A stretch of 64,000 bases of DNA from Pandoraea apista (GCF_001465595.2 NZ_CP013481.2:62001-126000), one strand, 5' to 3'. Counted from the first letter of the stretch, positions 8,176 to 16,678 are shown. A program made the numbers and translations. The notes: generated from the sequence alone by a model not told the origin.

Positions 8176-8676
8176 ATGACGGGTGAATTCGAACACCGCA
8201 ACCTATCTCTGGTGTTGCTGCAGTCGCGTGAGGCGGTGATGGGGCTGTTCCGGCCGCTGCTCAATTGTTACGACATCACGGAACAACAATGGCGTGTCAT
8301 ACGGGCCGTCAACGATAGCGAATCCGGGGAAATGGAAATCGGACAGGTCGCGCGCGAGTGCTGCATTCTCAGCCCGAGCCTGTCGGGCATGCTCGAGCGC
8401 ATGGAGGCCTCCGGTCTAATCTTGCGCCGTCGTGTGGTCGCCGATCAGCGTCGCGTGATGGTGTCGCTCACGGCGTCGAGCCGCGCGCTGTGCAAGAAGC
8501 TCGGCCCCCTGGTCGAGGAACGTTATCGCTATCTGGAAGACAAGGTCGGGCGCGATACGCTCGCCGAAATCTACCGATTGCTCGACGTGGTGCGTGAGGC
8601 GTTACCGCCTGAAGTCGTGGCGGAAGCGCCTTCGTTGCCGGCCAAGCCGCGCCGTCGTCGCAAGTCGGCCGCGTAA
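8176..8676 (+). CDS. MarR-family regulator, HpaR-like
   Basis: This 166-aa cytoplasmic winged-helix regulator opens with RNLSLVLLQSREAVMGLFRPLLN and TEQQWRVIRAV, which match the HpaR group (repressors of homoprotocatechuate/aromatic degradation operons). The DNA-binding segment runs about residues 50-95 (ARECCILSPSLSGMLERMEASGL, then the wing RRRVVADQRRVMVSLT). The C-terminus is basic (KPRRRRKSAA). It sits between the two halves of the second ABC importer, so it probably regulates that importer in response to an aromatic ligand. No catabolic genes are adjacent, so the ligand is a guess. Confidence 0.85.
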   Translation: MTGEFEHRNLSLVLLQSREAVMGLFRPLLNCYDITEQQWRVIRAVNDSESGEMEIGQVARECCILSPSLSGMLERMEASGLILRRRVVADQRRVMVSLTASSRALCKKLGPLVEERYRYLEDKVGRDTLAEIYRLLDVVREALPPEVVAEAPSLPAKPRRRRKSAA

Positions 8677-9061
8677 GGCGGCGGCAGGCCACGCGAAGGC
8701 TGCTGAGGGCCGTTGAAGGTTCGCGAAGGGTCAGCCTGATGCTTGTCGACAAGGGTGTCGTGAAGCGCGGGCAGCAAGCTTGAGCAGGCGCGGGCGATAG
8801 GTGTGCGCCGAGTCGGGCGCGGCACGCGGGACAGTGCAGATGGCGAAGTGGCAGGAGACAAGATTTCGCCAACTCAGTAGTCGCCCGGGTTTTACCAATG
8901 CATAACGATTTATACAATTCATAATTCGCTGCGCTGCGTCACGGGGAACGTGCGGGGTGTATCGATGTGAAGGGGAACGGGGCGGCGGCGCGCCGCACCG
9001 TGCATCACACCGGCTGTCTCGCCAGCCGGTTCAAGAAGTACTCAAACGAAGTGAGAGGAGC
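8677..9061. other. Intergenic region before the second importer's permease genes
   Basis: No gene is seen. An AT-rich patch at 8895-8930 in a GC-rich background probably holds the promoter and regulator site for the genes from 9062. A perfect 8-bp inverted repeat, ACCGGCTG and CAGCCGGT (9010-9031), could form a leader hairpin about 30 bases before the permease start. Confidence 0.4.
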
Positions 9062-10117
9062 ATGGATCTTTCGATTGCAGCCATCCTGGCGCAGGACGGC
9101 ATCACCACGGGTGCGATTTATGCCTTGCTGGCATTGGCGCTCGTGCTGGTGTTCTCCGTTACCCGCGTCATCTTCATTCCGCAGGGCGAGTTCGTGTCGT
9201 ATGGCGCGCTCACGTTAGCGGCACTGCAAACCCAGAAGTTTCCGCTTACGAGCTGGTTGCTCGTGGCGATGGGCGTCTGCACGTTCGTCGTGGAGACGGC
9301 TAGCGTGCTGCGCCATAGCGAGCGCCGCAAACTGGCGGGCCGTCTGGTACCAGTGTTTGCGGGCAAATATCTGGTCTTTCCGATCGCCGTGTTCTTCGTC
9401 GTCAAGGCGCTTGCCCCGATGACGTTGCCGATGCTCGTGCAGATCGCCGTCACGATGCTGTTGGTCGTGCCGATGGGGCCGATGCTCTATCGTCTGGCCT
9501 ATCAGCCGTTGGCCGAGGCCAGCACGTTGCTGCTGCTCATCGTCTCGGTGGGGGTGCACTTCGCGCTGACCGGGCTTGGGCTGGTGATGTTCGGCGCCGA
9601 GGGTTCGCGCACGCAGCCGTTCTCGGACGCGAGCTTCAACATCGGGTCCGTGATGGTGTCCGGTCAGAGTCTGTGGGTGCTTGGCGTGTCGATCGTGATG
9701 ATTCTGGCGCTGTATTTCTACTTCGACCGCTCGCTCTCGGGCAAGGCCTTGCGGGCCACGGCCGTGAACCGGCTGGGCGCGCGTCTGGTGGGCATCGGCA
9801 CGGTGCAGGCCGGGCGTCTGGCCTTCACGCTGGCGGCCGTGCTGGGGGTGCTGTGCGGCATTCTGATCGCACCGATCACGACCATCTATTACGAGTCGGG
9901 CTTCCTGATCGGCCTGAAGGGTTTTGTGGGCGCGATCATCGGCGGGCTGGTGAGCTACCCGGTCGCAGCGTTGGGCGCCATTCTGGTGGGCCTGCTGGAG
10001 TCGTACTCGTCGTTCTGGGCGAGTGCATACAAAGAGGTCATCGTCTTCACGCTGATCCTTCCTGTGCTGCTGTGGCTCTCGCTCACAAGCAAGCATGTCG
10101 AAGAAGACGAGGAATAA
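9062..10117 (+). CDS. HAAT ABC transporter permease (LivH-like, second system)
   Basis: This 351-aa inner-membrane permease starts at ATG 9062 after GAGAGGAGC. The N-terminus GITTGAIYALLALALVLVFSVTRVIFIPQGEFVSYGAL is the LivH hallmark. At 351 residues it is longer than the usual roughly 290; the extra stretch (about residues 65-120, including SERRKLAGR) lies between early membrane segments. The next gene starts 18 bases downstream. It pairs with the permease half of the following fusion protein. Confidence 0.9.
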   Translation: MDLSIAAILAQDGITTGAIYALLALALVLVFSVTRVIFIPQGEFVSYGALTLAALQTQKFPLTSWLLVAMGVCTFVVETASVLRHSERRKLAGRLVPVFAGKYLVFPIAVFFVVKALAPMTLPMLVQIAVTMLLVVPMGPMLYRLAYQPLAEASTLLLLIVSVGVHFALTGLGLVMFGAEGSRTQPFSDASFNIGSVMVSGQSLWVLGVSIVMILALYFYFDRSLSGKALRATAVNRLGARLVGIGTVQAGRLAFTLAAVLGVLCGILIAPITTIYYESGFLIGLKGFVGAIIGGLVSYPVAALGAILVGLLESYSSFWASAYKEVIVFTLILPVLLWLSLTSKHVEEDEE

Positions 10118-10135
10118 GCCGGGGCGGACCACAGA

Positions 10136-11932
10136 ATGAAAAACAAATACTTCCTGATTTTCCTGGTGGTGCTGGCCGTGTTGCCGGTATTGCCTGCACC
10201 GGTGCGTTTGCCTGAGTACTGGGTGACGCTGCTCAACTACATCGGTCTGTACAGCATTGTGGCTATCGGTCTCGTGCTGCTCACAGGCGTGGCCGGCATG
10301 ACCTCGTTCGGGCAGGCGGCGTTCGTCGGTCTGGGCGCGTATGCGACCGCGTATCTGACGACTGCCTACGGGGCTTCGCCGTGGCTGGGCCTGATCGTCG
10401 GCGTGGCCATCACGGCCGCCGCGGCGCTCGTCATCGGCGCGATCACCATGCGGTTGTCCGGGCACTTCTTGCCGCTGGGCACGATTGCCTGGGGGCTGGC
10501 ACTGTATTACCTGTTCGGCAACCTTGAGTTCCTCGGCAAGTACGATGGCCTGAACGACATCCCGACGATCAACCTCTTCGGCATCGAGTTGGCGAGCGGA
10601 CGTCAGATGTTCTATCTGATCTGGATCGTGGTGGTGCTGGCGGTGGTGTCGATCAAGAACCTGCTCGATTCGCGTCCGGGCCGCGCCATTCGCGCGCTCA
10701 AGGGTGGTGGCGTGATGGCCGAGGCCATGGGCGTGAACACCGCGTGGATGAAGGTCGTGGTGTTCGTATATGCCGCCGTGCTTGCGTCGATTTCGGGCTG
10801 GCTCTATGCGCATTTGCAGCGTGCCGTGAACCCGACGCCGTTCAATCTGAACCACGGCATCGAATACCTCTTCATGGCGGTGGTCGGCGGGGTGTCGCAT
10901 GTGTGGGGCGCGGTGCTCGGCGCGGCGATCCTGACGGTGCTCAAGGACTACCTGCAGAACATTCTGCCGGTGCTGCTGGGGGCCAACGGCAACTTCGAGA
11001 CCATCGTGTTCGGCGTGCTGCTCGTGCTGCTGCTGCAATATGCCCGTGACGGCGTGTGGCCGTTCTTCGGCAAGATCTTCCCGGCACGACGCGTGGCGAA
11101 AGCGCCCGAGCAAGCCGAGCCGCTGGGGCATCGTGTGAAGCCGGCGGTGGGTGAAGTCGTGCTCAAGCTCGAGAAGGCACGCAAGGAGTTCGGCGGTCTG
11201 GTGGCGGTGAACGACGTGTCGTTCGAGGTGAAGGCTGGCGAGATCGTGGGCCTGATCGGTCCGAACGGTGCGGGCAAGTCGACCACGTTCAATCTGGTGA
11301 CGGGGGTGCTGCAAGCCACGCGCGGCGAGATTTCATTCCTCGGCGAGCGCATCGATCGCCTGGCTTCGCGCGAGATCGTCAAGCGCGGCATTGGCCGCAC
11401 TTTCCAGCACGTGCGCCTGATGCCGCATATGAGCGTGCTCGAGAACGTGGCGATTGGTGCGTATCTGCGTGACAAGAACGGGCTGCGCCGCCGTCCGCAA
11501 GGCGGTGTGTGGTCGAGTGTGTTGCGTCTGGATCGTCGAGAAGAAGCGATGCTGCTGCATGAAGCAAAGATGCAGATCGAGCGCGTGGGTCTGGGTGCGC
11601 ACATGTACGACGAAGCGGGCAGCCTGGCGCTGGGGCAGCAACGTATTCTGGAAATTGCGCGCGCGCTGGCGTGCGACCCGACGCTGTTGCTGCTCGACGA
11701 GCCGGCGGCAGGCCTGCGTTACAAAGAGAAGCAGGCGCTGGGCGATCTGCTCAGAAAGCTCAAGGACGAGGGAATGAGCGTGCTGCTGGTTGAGCACGAC
11801 ATGGACTTCGTGATGAATCTGACCGATCACCTGGTGGTGATGGAGTTCGGCACCAAGATCGCTGAGGGGCTGCCCGAAGACGTGCAGAAGAACCCGGCGG
11901 TGCTCGAAGCGTACCTTGGAGGAGTGGAGTGA
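10136..11932 (+). CDS. HAAT ABC transporter permease-ATPase fusion (LivM-LivG)
   Basis: This 598-aa fusion carries two importer functions in one chain. Residues 1 to about 320 are a LivM-type membrane domain ([41 protein letters not shown]). After a charged linker, an ATPase domain starts near residue 342, with Walker [10 protein letters not shown] at 375-383, signature LALGQQR, and Walker B LLLLDEP followed by AAGL. LivM-LivG fusions are known in proteobacteria. The stop overlaps the next ATG by one base (TGATG), indicating coupled translation with the LivF-like partner. With the permease upstream and the binding protein at 6.8 kb it makes a complete importer. Confidence 0.92.
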   Translation: MKNKYFLIFLVVLAVLPVLPAPVRLPEYWVTLLNYIGLYSIVAIGLVLLTGVAGMTSFGQAAFVGLGAYATAYLTTAYGASPWLGLIVGVAITAAAALVIGAITMRLSGHFLPLGTIAWGLALYYLFGNLEFLGKYDGLNDIPTINLFGIELASGRQMFYLIWIVVVLAVVSIKNLLDSRPGRAIRALKGGGVMAEAMGVNTAWMKVVVFVYAAVLASISGWLYAHLQRAVNPTPFNLNHGIEYLFMAVVGGVSHVWGAVLGAAILTVLKDYLQNILPVLLGANGNFETIVFGVLLVLLLQYARDGVWPFFGKIFPARRVAKAPEQAEPLGHRVKPAVGEVVLKLEKARKEFGGLVAVNDVSFEVKAGEIVGLIGPNGAGKSTTFNLVTGVLQATRGEISFLGERIDRLASREIVKRGIGRTFQHVRLMPHMSVLENVAIGAYLRDKNGLRRRPQGGVWSSVLRLDRREEAMLLHEAKMQIERVGLGAHMYDEAGSLALGQQRILEIARALACDPTLLLLDEPAAGLRYKEKQALGDLLRKLKDEGMSVLLVEHDMDFVMNLTDHLVVMEFGTKIAEGLPEDVQKNPAVLEAYLGGVE

Positions 11933-12678
11933 TGGCGGACGCGATTCTTGAGGTCAAAGACCTCGCCGTTGCATACGGCAAAGTCGAGGCGGTGCATGGC
12001 GCGCATCTGCGGGTAGGGGCGGGCCAGATCGTCACGGTGATTGGTCCCAATGGGGCGGGCAAGTCGTCCATGCTCAACGCGATCATGGGGGCGCTGCCGC
12101 ACAATGGTTCCAGCCGTGGGAGCGTGGCGTATCTCGGTCAGGAGATGTCGGCGCTGACCATCGAAGCGCGCGTGTCGCGTGGTATGTGTCTGGTGCCGGA
12201 GAAGCGCGAACTGTTTTCCACGATGACGGTGGAGGATAACCTGCTGCTTGGCGCCTATCGTCGCAAGCGGGCTGGCGAGAAGAACTTCCTGGACCAGATG
12301 GAAGTCGTCTACGAGTTGTTCCCGCGCCTCAAGGAGCGTCGTGTACAGCAGGCGGGTACGCTTTCGGGCGGTGAGCGTCAGATGCTGGCGGTGGGGCGAG
12401 CGCTGATGGCTAAACCCCAGTTGTTGATGCTCGACGAGCCGAGTCTTGGGCTGGCGCCGCTGATCGTGAAGGAAATCTTCCATATCATCAACGACTTGCG
12501 TAAGACGGGCGTCGCTACGTTGCTGATTGAGCAGAACGCACGTGCAGCGTTGCAGGTGGCCGACTACGGCTACGTGATCGAGACTGGCGAACTGGCACTG
12601 GAAGGCCCGGCGCAGGAGCTGGCGAGCAATCCCAAGGTTATCGAGACCTATCTGGGGTTGGCGAAGAAGGCTGCCTGA
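11932..12678 (+). CDS. HAAT ABC transporter ATP-binding protein (LivF-like, second system)
   Basis: This 248-aa cytoplasmic ATPase has an intact Walker [10 protein letters not shown] (38-46), signature LSGGERQ (144-150) and Walker B LLMLDEP followed by SLGLAPL. The ATG at 11932 overlaps the fusion gene's TGA by one base; a GTG three bases earlier is possible but unnecessary. It is the last gene of the unit and is followed by an intrinsic terminator 32 bases later. Its normal catalytic lysine contrasts with the Arg variant in the paralogue at 1.1 kb. Confidence 0.92.
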   Translation: MADAILEVKDLAVAYGKVEAVHGAHLRVGAGQIVTVIGPNGAGKSSMLNAIMGALPHNGSSRGSVAYLGQEMSALTIEARVSRGMCLVPEKRELFSTMTVEDNLLLGAYRRKRAGEKNFLDQMEVVYELFPRLKERRVQQAGTLSGGERQMLAVGRALMAKPQLLMLDEPSLGLAPLIVKEIFHIINDLRKTGVATLLIEQNARAALQVADYGYVIETGELALEGPAQELASNPKVIETYLGLAKKAA

Positions 12679-12710
12679 GGGACGTTGCTCGTCAAGTTTG
12701 TTGTTACGGA

Positions 12711-12741
12711 AAAGCCTGCCAGTATGGCGGGCTTTTTCTTT
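12711..12741 (+). terminator. Rho-independent terminator ending the second ABC operon
   Basis: AAAGCCTGCC (12711-12720), loop AGTAT, GGCGGGCTTTTT, with one G-T pair, then a T-rich tail. It isolates the origin region from transcription coming from the left. Confidence 0.88.
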
Positions 12742-12835
12742 TGTCTGGGGACATGACGGTGGTGCGGTTGGTCGGTATCCGTCCCCAATTTTCTGGGATG
12801 ACATCGACTTGTTTCCACGGGGTGGGTGAACTCAC

Positions 12836-13007
12836 TTATTCACAGTTGCTTGTGGATAGTTGTGGATATCCAAAATCTATGGCGCACTGCCGCAATAAGG
12901 GGTTGCGCGATTTTTTGCAAAATCTCTCGAAATTTCTGCCTGAGGTTATCCACAGAAAAGCAAATTCCCGAATGCAGTTGATCGCCATGACGTGGGTGTG
13001 TGGATAA
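12836..13007. other. oriC: Putative chromosomal replication origin (DnaA-box cluster and AT-rich element)
   Basis: Five DnaA-type boxes fall in about 170 bp. TTATTCACA at 12836 (+) fits the TTATNCACA consensus. TGTGGATAG at 12851 (-) and TGTGGATAT at 12861 (-) each have one mismatch. TTATCCACA at 12946 (+) and TGTGGATAA at 12999 (-) are perfect. Between them lies an AT-rich segment (12908-12936), including the interrupted palindrome GATTTTTTGCAAAATC (12909-12924), a candidate unwinding element in a GC-rich genome. The region is non-coding and precedes parS sites, mnmG, rsmG, parA and parB. In E. coli and several other bacteria oriC lies beside mnmG (gidA). dnaA is not in the window. Confidence 0.75.
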
Positions 13008-13070
13008 GCTGATTTCCGTGCGGTTCGATGCGGCGTGTTTCGGGTTTCGTGGCCTTGGCTTTTGTTTTTT

Positions 13071-13086
13071 GGTTTCACGTGGAACG
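13071..13086. other. parS: Degenerate parS site 1
   Basis: Core GTTTCACGTGGAAC; 3 mismatches to the 16-mer TGTTTCACGTGAAACA. It lies about 65 bp right of the last DnaA box. Confidence 0.5.
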
Positions 13087-13157
13087 TAGGTTTTTTTGGG
13101 GGGCGTTGGAACGCCACGTCCTTCGAATCAGGCGACGTGCTTTCATCCGTCCGGGCA

Positions 13158-13227
13158 GTGGGGGTTGGCGGTGCCCTGACTGCGCTCCAGCTAAAAGTCG
13201 CTCCGTCAGGGCACCACCAACCCCCAC
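13158..13227. repeat. Long inverted repeat, reverse-oriented copy of the array hairpin
   Basis: Two 23-base arms (13158-13180 and 13205-13227) match at 22 positions around a 24-base loop. The sequence GTGCCCTGACTGCGCTCC (13171-13188) is the exact reverse complement of part of the tandem units to the right (GGAGCGCAGTCAGGGCAC at 14200-14217). AAGTCGCTCCGTCAGGGC is the reverse complement of part of the last unit (around 14401-14418). This is therefore an inverted, more perfect copy of the hairpin embedded in each parS unit. Confidence 0.8.
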
Positions 13228-13229
13228 CC

Positions 13230-13503
13230 ATCGAATGCCCCAGTTTCCCGCCCAGGTTTGGCTCGCCCATCCCCAGAGAATCCTTCCACATTCATCTGTT
13301 ATGTCCGCGTCGGCAATGCACCGCCGCGGGGCATCGAGCGTTAGCGCTTGAGGGCAGGCTTATGGCGGGGGAGACAGGCTCAAGCAGAGAATGCCGCACC
13401 TCGTAGGCTAGCGATCAACGCCAAGGGATGCGGTGCAGTCTGGTGTTCCGCTAACGCTGCCTGTTCGGAATCATCTGGATCTGTTTGCCGCGCGCGTCGA
13501 ACC
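13230..13503. other. Non-coding spacer between origin and parS array
   Basis: No gene is supported. It contains a 10-bp inverted repeat, AGCGTTAGCG (13337-13346) and CGCTAACGCT (13449-13458), about 100 bp apart, and a second pair TGCACCGC/GCGGTGCA. The order of the arms rules out one nested hairpin. Role unknown. Confidence 0.4.
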
Positions 13504-13519
13504 TGTTTCGCGTGAAATG
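13504..13519. other. parS: Degenerate parS site 2
   Basis: TGTTTCGCGTGAAATG, 3 mismatches to the 16-mer. It opens a shortened repeat unit of 145 bp. Confidence 0.45.
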
Positions 13520-13648
13520 CACGCCAGTACGCATTCGTGATCTTCGCCGCCCGGAAGCGTGGGAGGGCGTGGCGGGAATGTCTAGGGGTTGGTTGTGGAG
13601 ATGTCCGCTCCGTCGAGGTCAGACGAGGCATCGATCGTCACTCGCCAG

Positions 13649-13664
13649 CGTTTCACTTGAAACA
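13649..13664. other. parS: parS site 3
   Basis: CGTTTCACTTGAAACA: two mismatches, one (G to T) in the central CACGTG. Confidence 0.65.
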
Positions 13665-13874
13665 CGTCCGTCGATCTTGCGAAGGCCATCTCGGGCATAA
13701 ACTTGGCAGAGATTGCCGATGCATCGACGTAACGACCTCCAGGTGGAGCGCAGTCAGGGCGCTGATGATCTTTGCTGCCCGGAATGACGAGAGGGCGAGG
13801 GGGTGTCACGGGGTTTGGTTGGGGGGGATGATTGATCCGTCGTGGCGACCCGAAGTTCGATACTCCGCGACAGG

Positions 13875-13890
13875 CGTTTCACGTGAAACA
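13875..13890. other. parS: parS site 4
   Basis: CGTTTCACGTGAAACA: one end mismatch; the 14-bp palindromic core is perfect. Confidence 0.93.
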
Positions 13891-14103
13891 CGCCGTCGAT
13901 CTTGCGAAGGTTATTCCGGACATAAACTTGGCGAAGATTGCCGGTGCATTGACGGAACGACTTCCAGGTAGGAGCGCAGTCAGGGCACTGATGATCTTCG
14001 CTGCCCGGGATGACGAGAGGGTGAGGGAATGTCTCGGGGCGTGGTTGGTTGGGGAGATGATTGCCCCGTCGTGGCGAATCGAAGCCCGATACTCCGCCGC
14101 CGG

Positions 14104-14119
14104 CGTTTCACGTGAAACA
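14104..14119. other. parS: parS site 5
   Basis: CGTTTCACGTGAAACA: perfect 14-bp core, identical to sites 4 and 6. Confidence 0.93.
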
Positions 14120-14329
14120 CGCCCGTCGATCTTGCGAAGGTTATTCCGGACATAAACTTGGCGAAGATTGCCGGTGCATTGACGGAACGACTTCCAGGTG
14201 GGAGCGCAGTCAGGGCACTGATGATCTTCGCCGCCCGGAATGACGAGAGGGCGAGGGAATGTCTCGGGGCGTGTTGGGGAAGATGATTGATCCGCCGTGG
14301 CGACCCGAAGCTCGATACTCCACCGCCAG

Positions 14330-14345
14330 CGTTTCACGTGAAACA
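14330..14345. other. parS: parS site 6
   Basis: CGTTTCACGTGAAACA: perfect 14-bp core. Confidence 0.93.
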
Positions 14346-14559
14346 CGCCTGTCGATCTTGCGAGGGTTGTCTCAGGTATTAACTTGGCGAAGATTGTCGG
14401 TGCCCTGACGGAGCGACTTCCAAGTGGAGCACAATCAGGGCGCAGGTGATCTTTGCTGCCCGAAAGGAGGCGAGAGCGACGGGGATATGTGGGGAAATGA
14501 TTGTGGGCGGTGGGGGTGACCCGTTGTGGTGAGTCGAAACATCGCTCGTCCTCGTCAAA

Positions 14560-14575
14560 CGTTTCACGTGGAACA
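14560..14575. other. parS: parS site 7
   Basis: CGTTTCACGTGGAACA: two mismatches. It closes the periodic array; site 8 follows 43 bp later. Confidence 0.8.
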
Positions 14576-14602
14576 GTCTCCAAAACCGTAGTTTTCCACT
14601 CA

Positions 14603-14618
14603 TGTTCCACGTGAAACA
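14603..14618. other. parS: parS site 8, beside the mnmG promoter
   Basis: TGTTCCACGTGAAACA: one mismatch. It ends 34 bp before the TATAAT of the mnmG promoter, so ParB bound here would sit over or beside the -35 region. Confidence 0.88.
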
Positions 14619-14626
14619 CCAGGCGG

Positions 14627-14658
14627 TTACAAATGATGCACCGCAATGCCGCTATAAT
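14627..14658 (+). promoter_or_regulatory. Candidate mnmG promoter
   Basis: A perfect -10 box TATAAT (14653-14658) lies 46 bp before the mnmG start. The best -35 candidates (TTACAA at 14627, or CAAATG at 14630 with a 17-base spacer) are weak, so it may need help or be moderate in strength. It is directly adjacent to parS site 8. Confidence 0.6.
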
Positions 14659-14704
14659 TCCGCATTACCGAATCCAGAGAGTTTGCCCGCGCGGCAAAAT
14701 TGCG

Positions 14705-16678
14705 ATGCTTTATCCAACCGAGTTCGACGTGATCGTGGTGGGTGGCGGCCATGCCGGCACCGAGGCTGCGCTCGCCTCGGCCCGCATGGGCTGTAAAACA
14801 CTTCTGCTCACCCACAACATCGAGACGCTCGGCCAGATGAGCTGCAATCCCTCCATCGGTGGGATCGGCAAAGGTCACCTCGTCAAAGAAGTCGATGCGC
14901 TGGGCGGTGCCATGGCAGCGGCAACCGACGAGGGGGGAATTCAGTTCCGTATTCTGAATTCGTCCAAGGGCCCGGCTGTCCGTGCCACCCGGGCACAGGC
15001 CGATCGCCTTCTGTACAAGCAAGCCATTCGCCATCGCCTCGAGAATCAACCCAACCTTTGGTTGTTCCAGCAGGCCGTTGAGGACCTCATCGTTGAAGGC
15101 GAACGCGTTGTCGGTGCCATCACGCAGGTGGGACTGCGCTTCCGTGCCCACGCCGTTGTTCTGACCGCAGGTACCTTCCTCGACGGTAAGATTCACGTCG
15201 GACTGAACAACTATGTGGGCGGTCGTGCCGGAGATCCGGCTGCCGTTAGTTTGTCTGCTCGCCTGAAAGAGTTGAAGTTGCCGCAAGGCCGGTTGAAGAC
15301 AGGTACGCCACCGCGTATCGACGGTCGCTCCATTGACTTCTCTGTCCTCGAAGAACAGCCCGGCGATCTCGATCCGGTACCCGTTTTTTCGTTCCTCGGT
15401 CGCCCCGAACAGCATCCGCGCCAGGTGCCATGCTGGGTCACGCACACCAACGAGCGTACGCACGACATCATCCGTGGCGGGCTCGACCGATCACCGATGT
15501 ACACCGGCGTCATCGAAGGGGTGGGGCCGCGTTACTGCCCGTCCATCGAGGATAAGATCCATCGCTTCGCTGATAAGACGTCGCACCAGATCTACCTTGA
15601 GCCGGAAGGTCTCACGACCAACGAGTTTTACCCGAACGGCATCTCCACCAGCTTGCCCTTCGACGTACAGCTGGCACTTGTTCGCTCGATGAAAGGCATG
15701 GAGAACGCCTACATCCTGCGTCCGGGTTACGCCATCGAATACGATTACTTCGATCCGCGGGGGCTGCGCAGCTCACTTGAAACCCGCGTGATCTCCGGGC
15801 TTTTCTTCGCGGGGCAGATCAACGGTACGACCGGATACGAAGAAGCCGCCGCACAGGGGCTGCTCGCCGGTATCAATGCGGCACTGCAAGTGCAGGGGCG
15901 CGAGGCCTGGTGCCCGCGCCGCGATCAGGCATACCTCGGCGTGCTGGTCGACGACCTGATTACACGCGGCGTATCCGAACCGTATCGCATGTTCACCAGC
16001 CGGGCCGAGTATCGCCTGTCGCTGCGCGAAGATAATGCCGACATGCGCCTGACGGAAATCGGTCGCGAACTCGGGGTGGTCGACGATATCCGTTGGGAAG
16101 CCTTCTGCCGAAAGCGTGACGCTGTTTCACGTGAAACAGAACGTCTCAAATCGACGTGGGTGAACCCGAAGACCTTCCCCGCCGAGGATGCCGTGCCATT
16201 GCTCGGCAAAGCCATCGATCACGAGTATTCGCTCGCTGATCTGTTGCGACGTCCGGAAGTCGGGTACGACGCGCTGATGGCGGTGCAGGGTGGTCGCCTC
16301 GCGCCGGAAGGGCCTTTGGCCGACGATGCGCTGCAAGCCAGCCAGATTCGCGAGCAGATCGAGATTGCGGTCAAGTATCAAGGCTATATCGACCGTCAGG
16401 CCGACGAAATCGGGCGCAAGGAAGCCAACGAGAACACTGTGCTGCCCGCCAGCATCGACTACAACGATGTCAGGGGCTTGTCGATCGAAGTGCGTCAGAA
16501 ACTCAACGCGCAGCGGCCCGAGACCCTTGGGCAGGCATCGCGCATCTCCGGCGTTACGCCCGCTGCGATCTCGCTGCTGATGATCCATCTCAAGAAGGGA
16601 CTCGGACGCCGTCGCGCGTCGGAGGACACGACTGCCGACGCCGCTGCCACCGATGCCGGTGGGCAGCACGCTGCCTGA
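14705..16678 (+). CDS. mnmG: tRNA U34 carboxymethylaminomethyl synthesis enzyme MnmG (GidA)
   Basis: This 657-aa FAD-dependent enzyme, with MnmE, installs the cmnm5 group on wobble uridine of certain tRNAs in the cytoplasm. The FAD-binding motif [15 protein letters not shown] is at residues 8-22, followed by [23 protein letters not shown]. The C-terminal MnmE/tRNA-binding region is present, plus a short Ala-rich tail that makes it slightly longer than the usual roughly 630. I chose ATG 14705 (MLYPTEFDV) over upstream in-frame codons. A perfect parS 16-mer is embedded at 16123-16138 and translates as VSRET. rsmG follows 12 bases after the stop, the classic gidA-gidB pair next to an origin. Confidence 0.97.
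   Translation: MLYPTEFDVIVVGGGHAGTEAALASARMGCKTLLLTHNIETLGQMSCNPSIGGIGKGHLVKEVDALGGAMAAATDEGGIQFRILNSSKGPAVRATRAQADRLLYKQAIRHRLENQPNLWLFQQAVEDLIVEGERVVGAITQVGLRFRAHAVVLTAGTFLDGKIHVGLNNYVGGRAGDPAAVSLSARLKELKLPQGRLKTGTPPRIDGRSIDFSVLEEQPGDLDPVPVFSFLGRPEQHPRQVPCWVTHTNERTHDIIRGGLDRSPMYTGVIEGVGPRYCPSIEDKIHRFADKTSHQIYLEPEGLTTNEFYPNGISTSLPFDVQLALVRSMKGMENAYILRPGYAIEYDYFDPRGLRSSLETRVISGLFFAGQINGTTGYEEAAAQGLLAGINAALQVQGREAWCPRRDQAYLGVLVDDLITRGVSEPYRMFTSRAEYRLSLREDNADMRLTEIGRELGVVDDIRWEAFCRKRDAVSRETERLKSTWVNPKTFPAEDAVPLLGKAIDHEYSLADLLRRPEVGYDALMAVQGGRLAPEGPLADDALQASQIREQIEIAVKYQGYIDRQADEIGRKEANENTVLPASIDYNDVRGLSIEVRQKLNAQRPETLGQASRISGVTPAAISLLMIHLKKGLGRRRASEDTTADAAATDAGGQHAA
16123..16138. other. parS: Perfect parS site inside mnmG
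   Basis: TGTTTCACGTGAAACA matches the universal ParB site at all 16 positions. It lies in the mnmG coding sequence 1.5 kb right of the array, so it is constrained both as DNA and as protein. Confidence 0.95.

Larger units (their letters stand above)
13504..14575. repeat. Tandem array of ~227-bp units, each opening with a parS site
   Basis: Successive parS cores begin at 13505, 13650, 13876, 14105, 14331 and 14561. The first unit is 145 bp (internal part missing) and the next four are 226, 229, 226 and 230 bp. The units at 13876 and 14105 are nearly identical over their first 165 bp (about five differences); the outer units are more diverged. Each full unit reads parS, then a CGTCGATCTTGCGA-type segment, an imperfect hairpin of about 75 bp, and a G-rich tail. 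There is no continuous reading frame. The array lies between the DnaA-box cluster and mnmG, about 3.5 kb before parA. By ParB biology this is the chromosome centromere; the satellite-like organisation is the unusual part. Confidence 0.92.

Noticed and set aside
8677-9061. Short gene in the 385-bp gap before the second permease
   Set aside because: Frames here are short, Arg/Pro-rich and lack ribosome sites; the AT-rich patch fits a promoter.
9215-11314. 699-residue minus-strand open frame opposite the permease fusion
   Set aside because: Composition rich in His, Gln and Arg typical of antisense of membrane genes; the sense strand carries clear LivH and LivM-LivG motifs.
13504-14575. CRISPR array or other short-repeat array
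   Set aside because: The repeated unit is about 227 bp, contiguous, with no short constant repeat plus unique spacers, and its most conserved palindrome is parS. No cas genes are nearby.
13879-14646. 255-residue minus-strand open frame across the parS array, and the plus-strand frames there
   Set aside because: They arise from the repeats themselves, contain parS read as FHVKR/VPRET-like text, have no ribosome site and change frame between units (226 and 229 bp).
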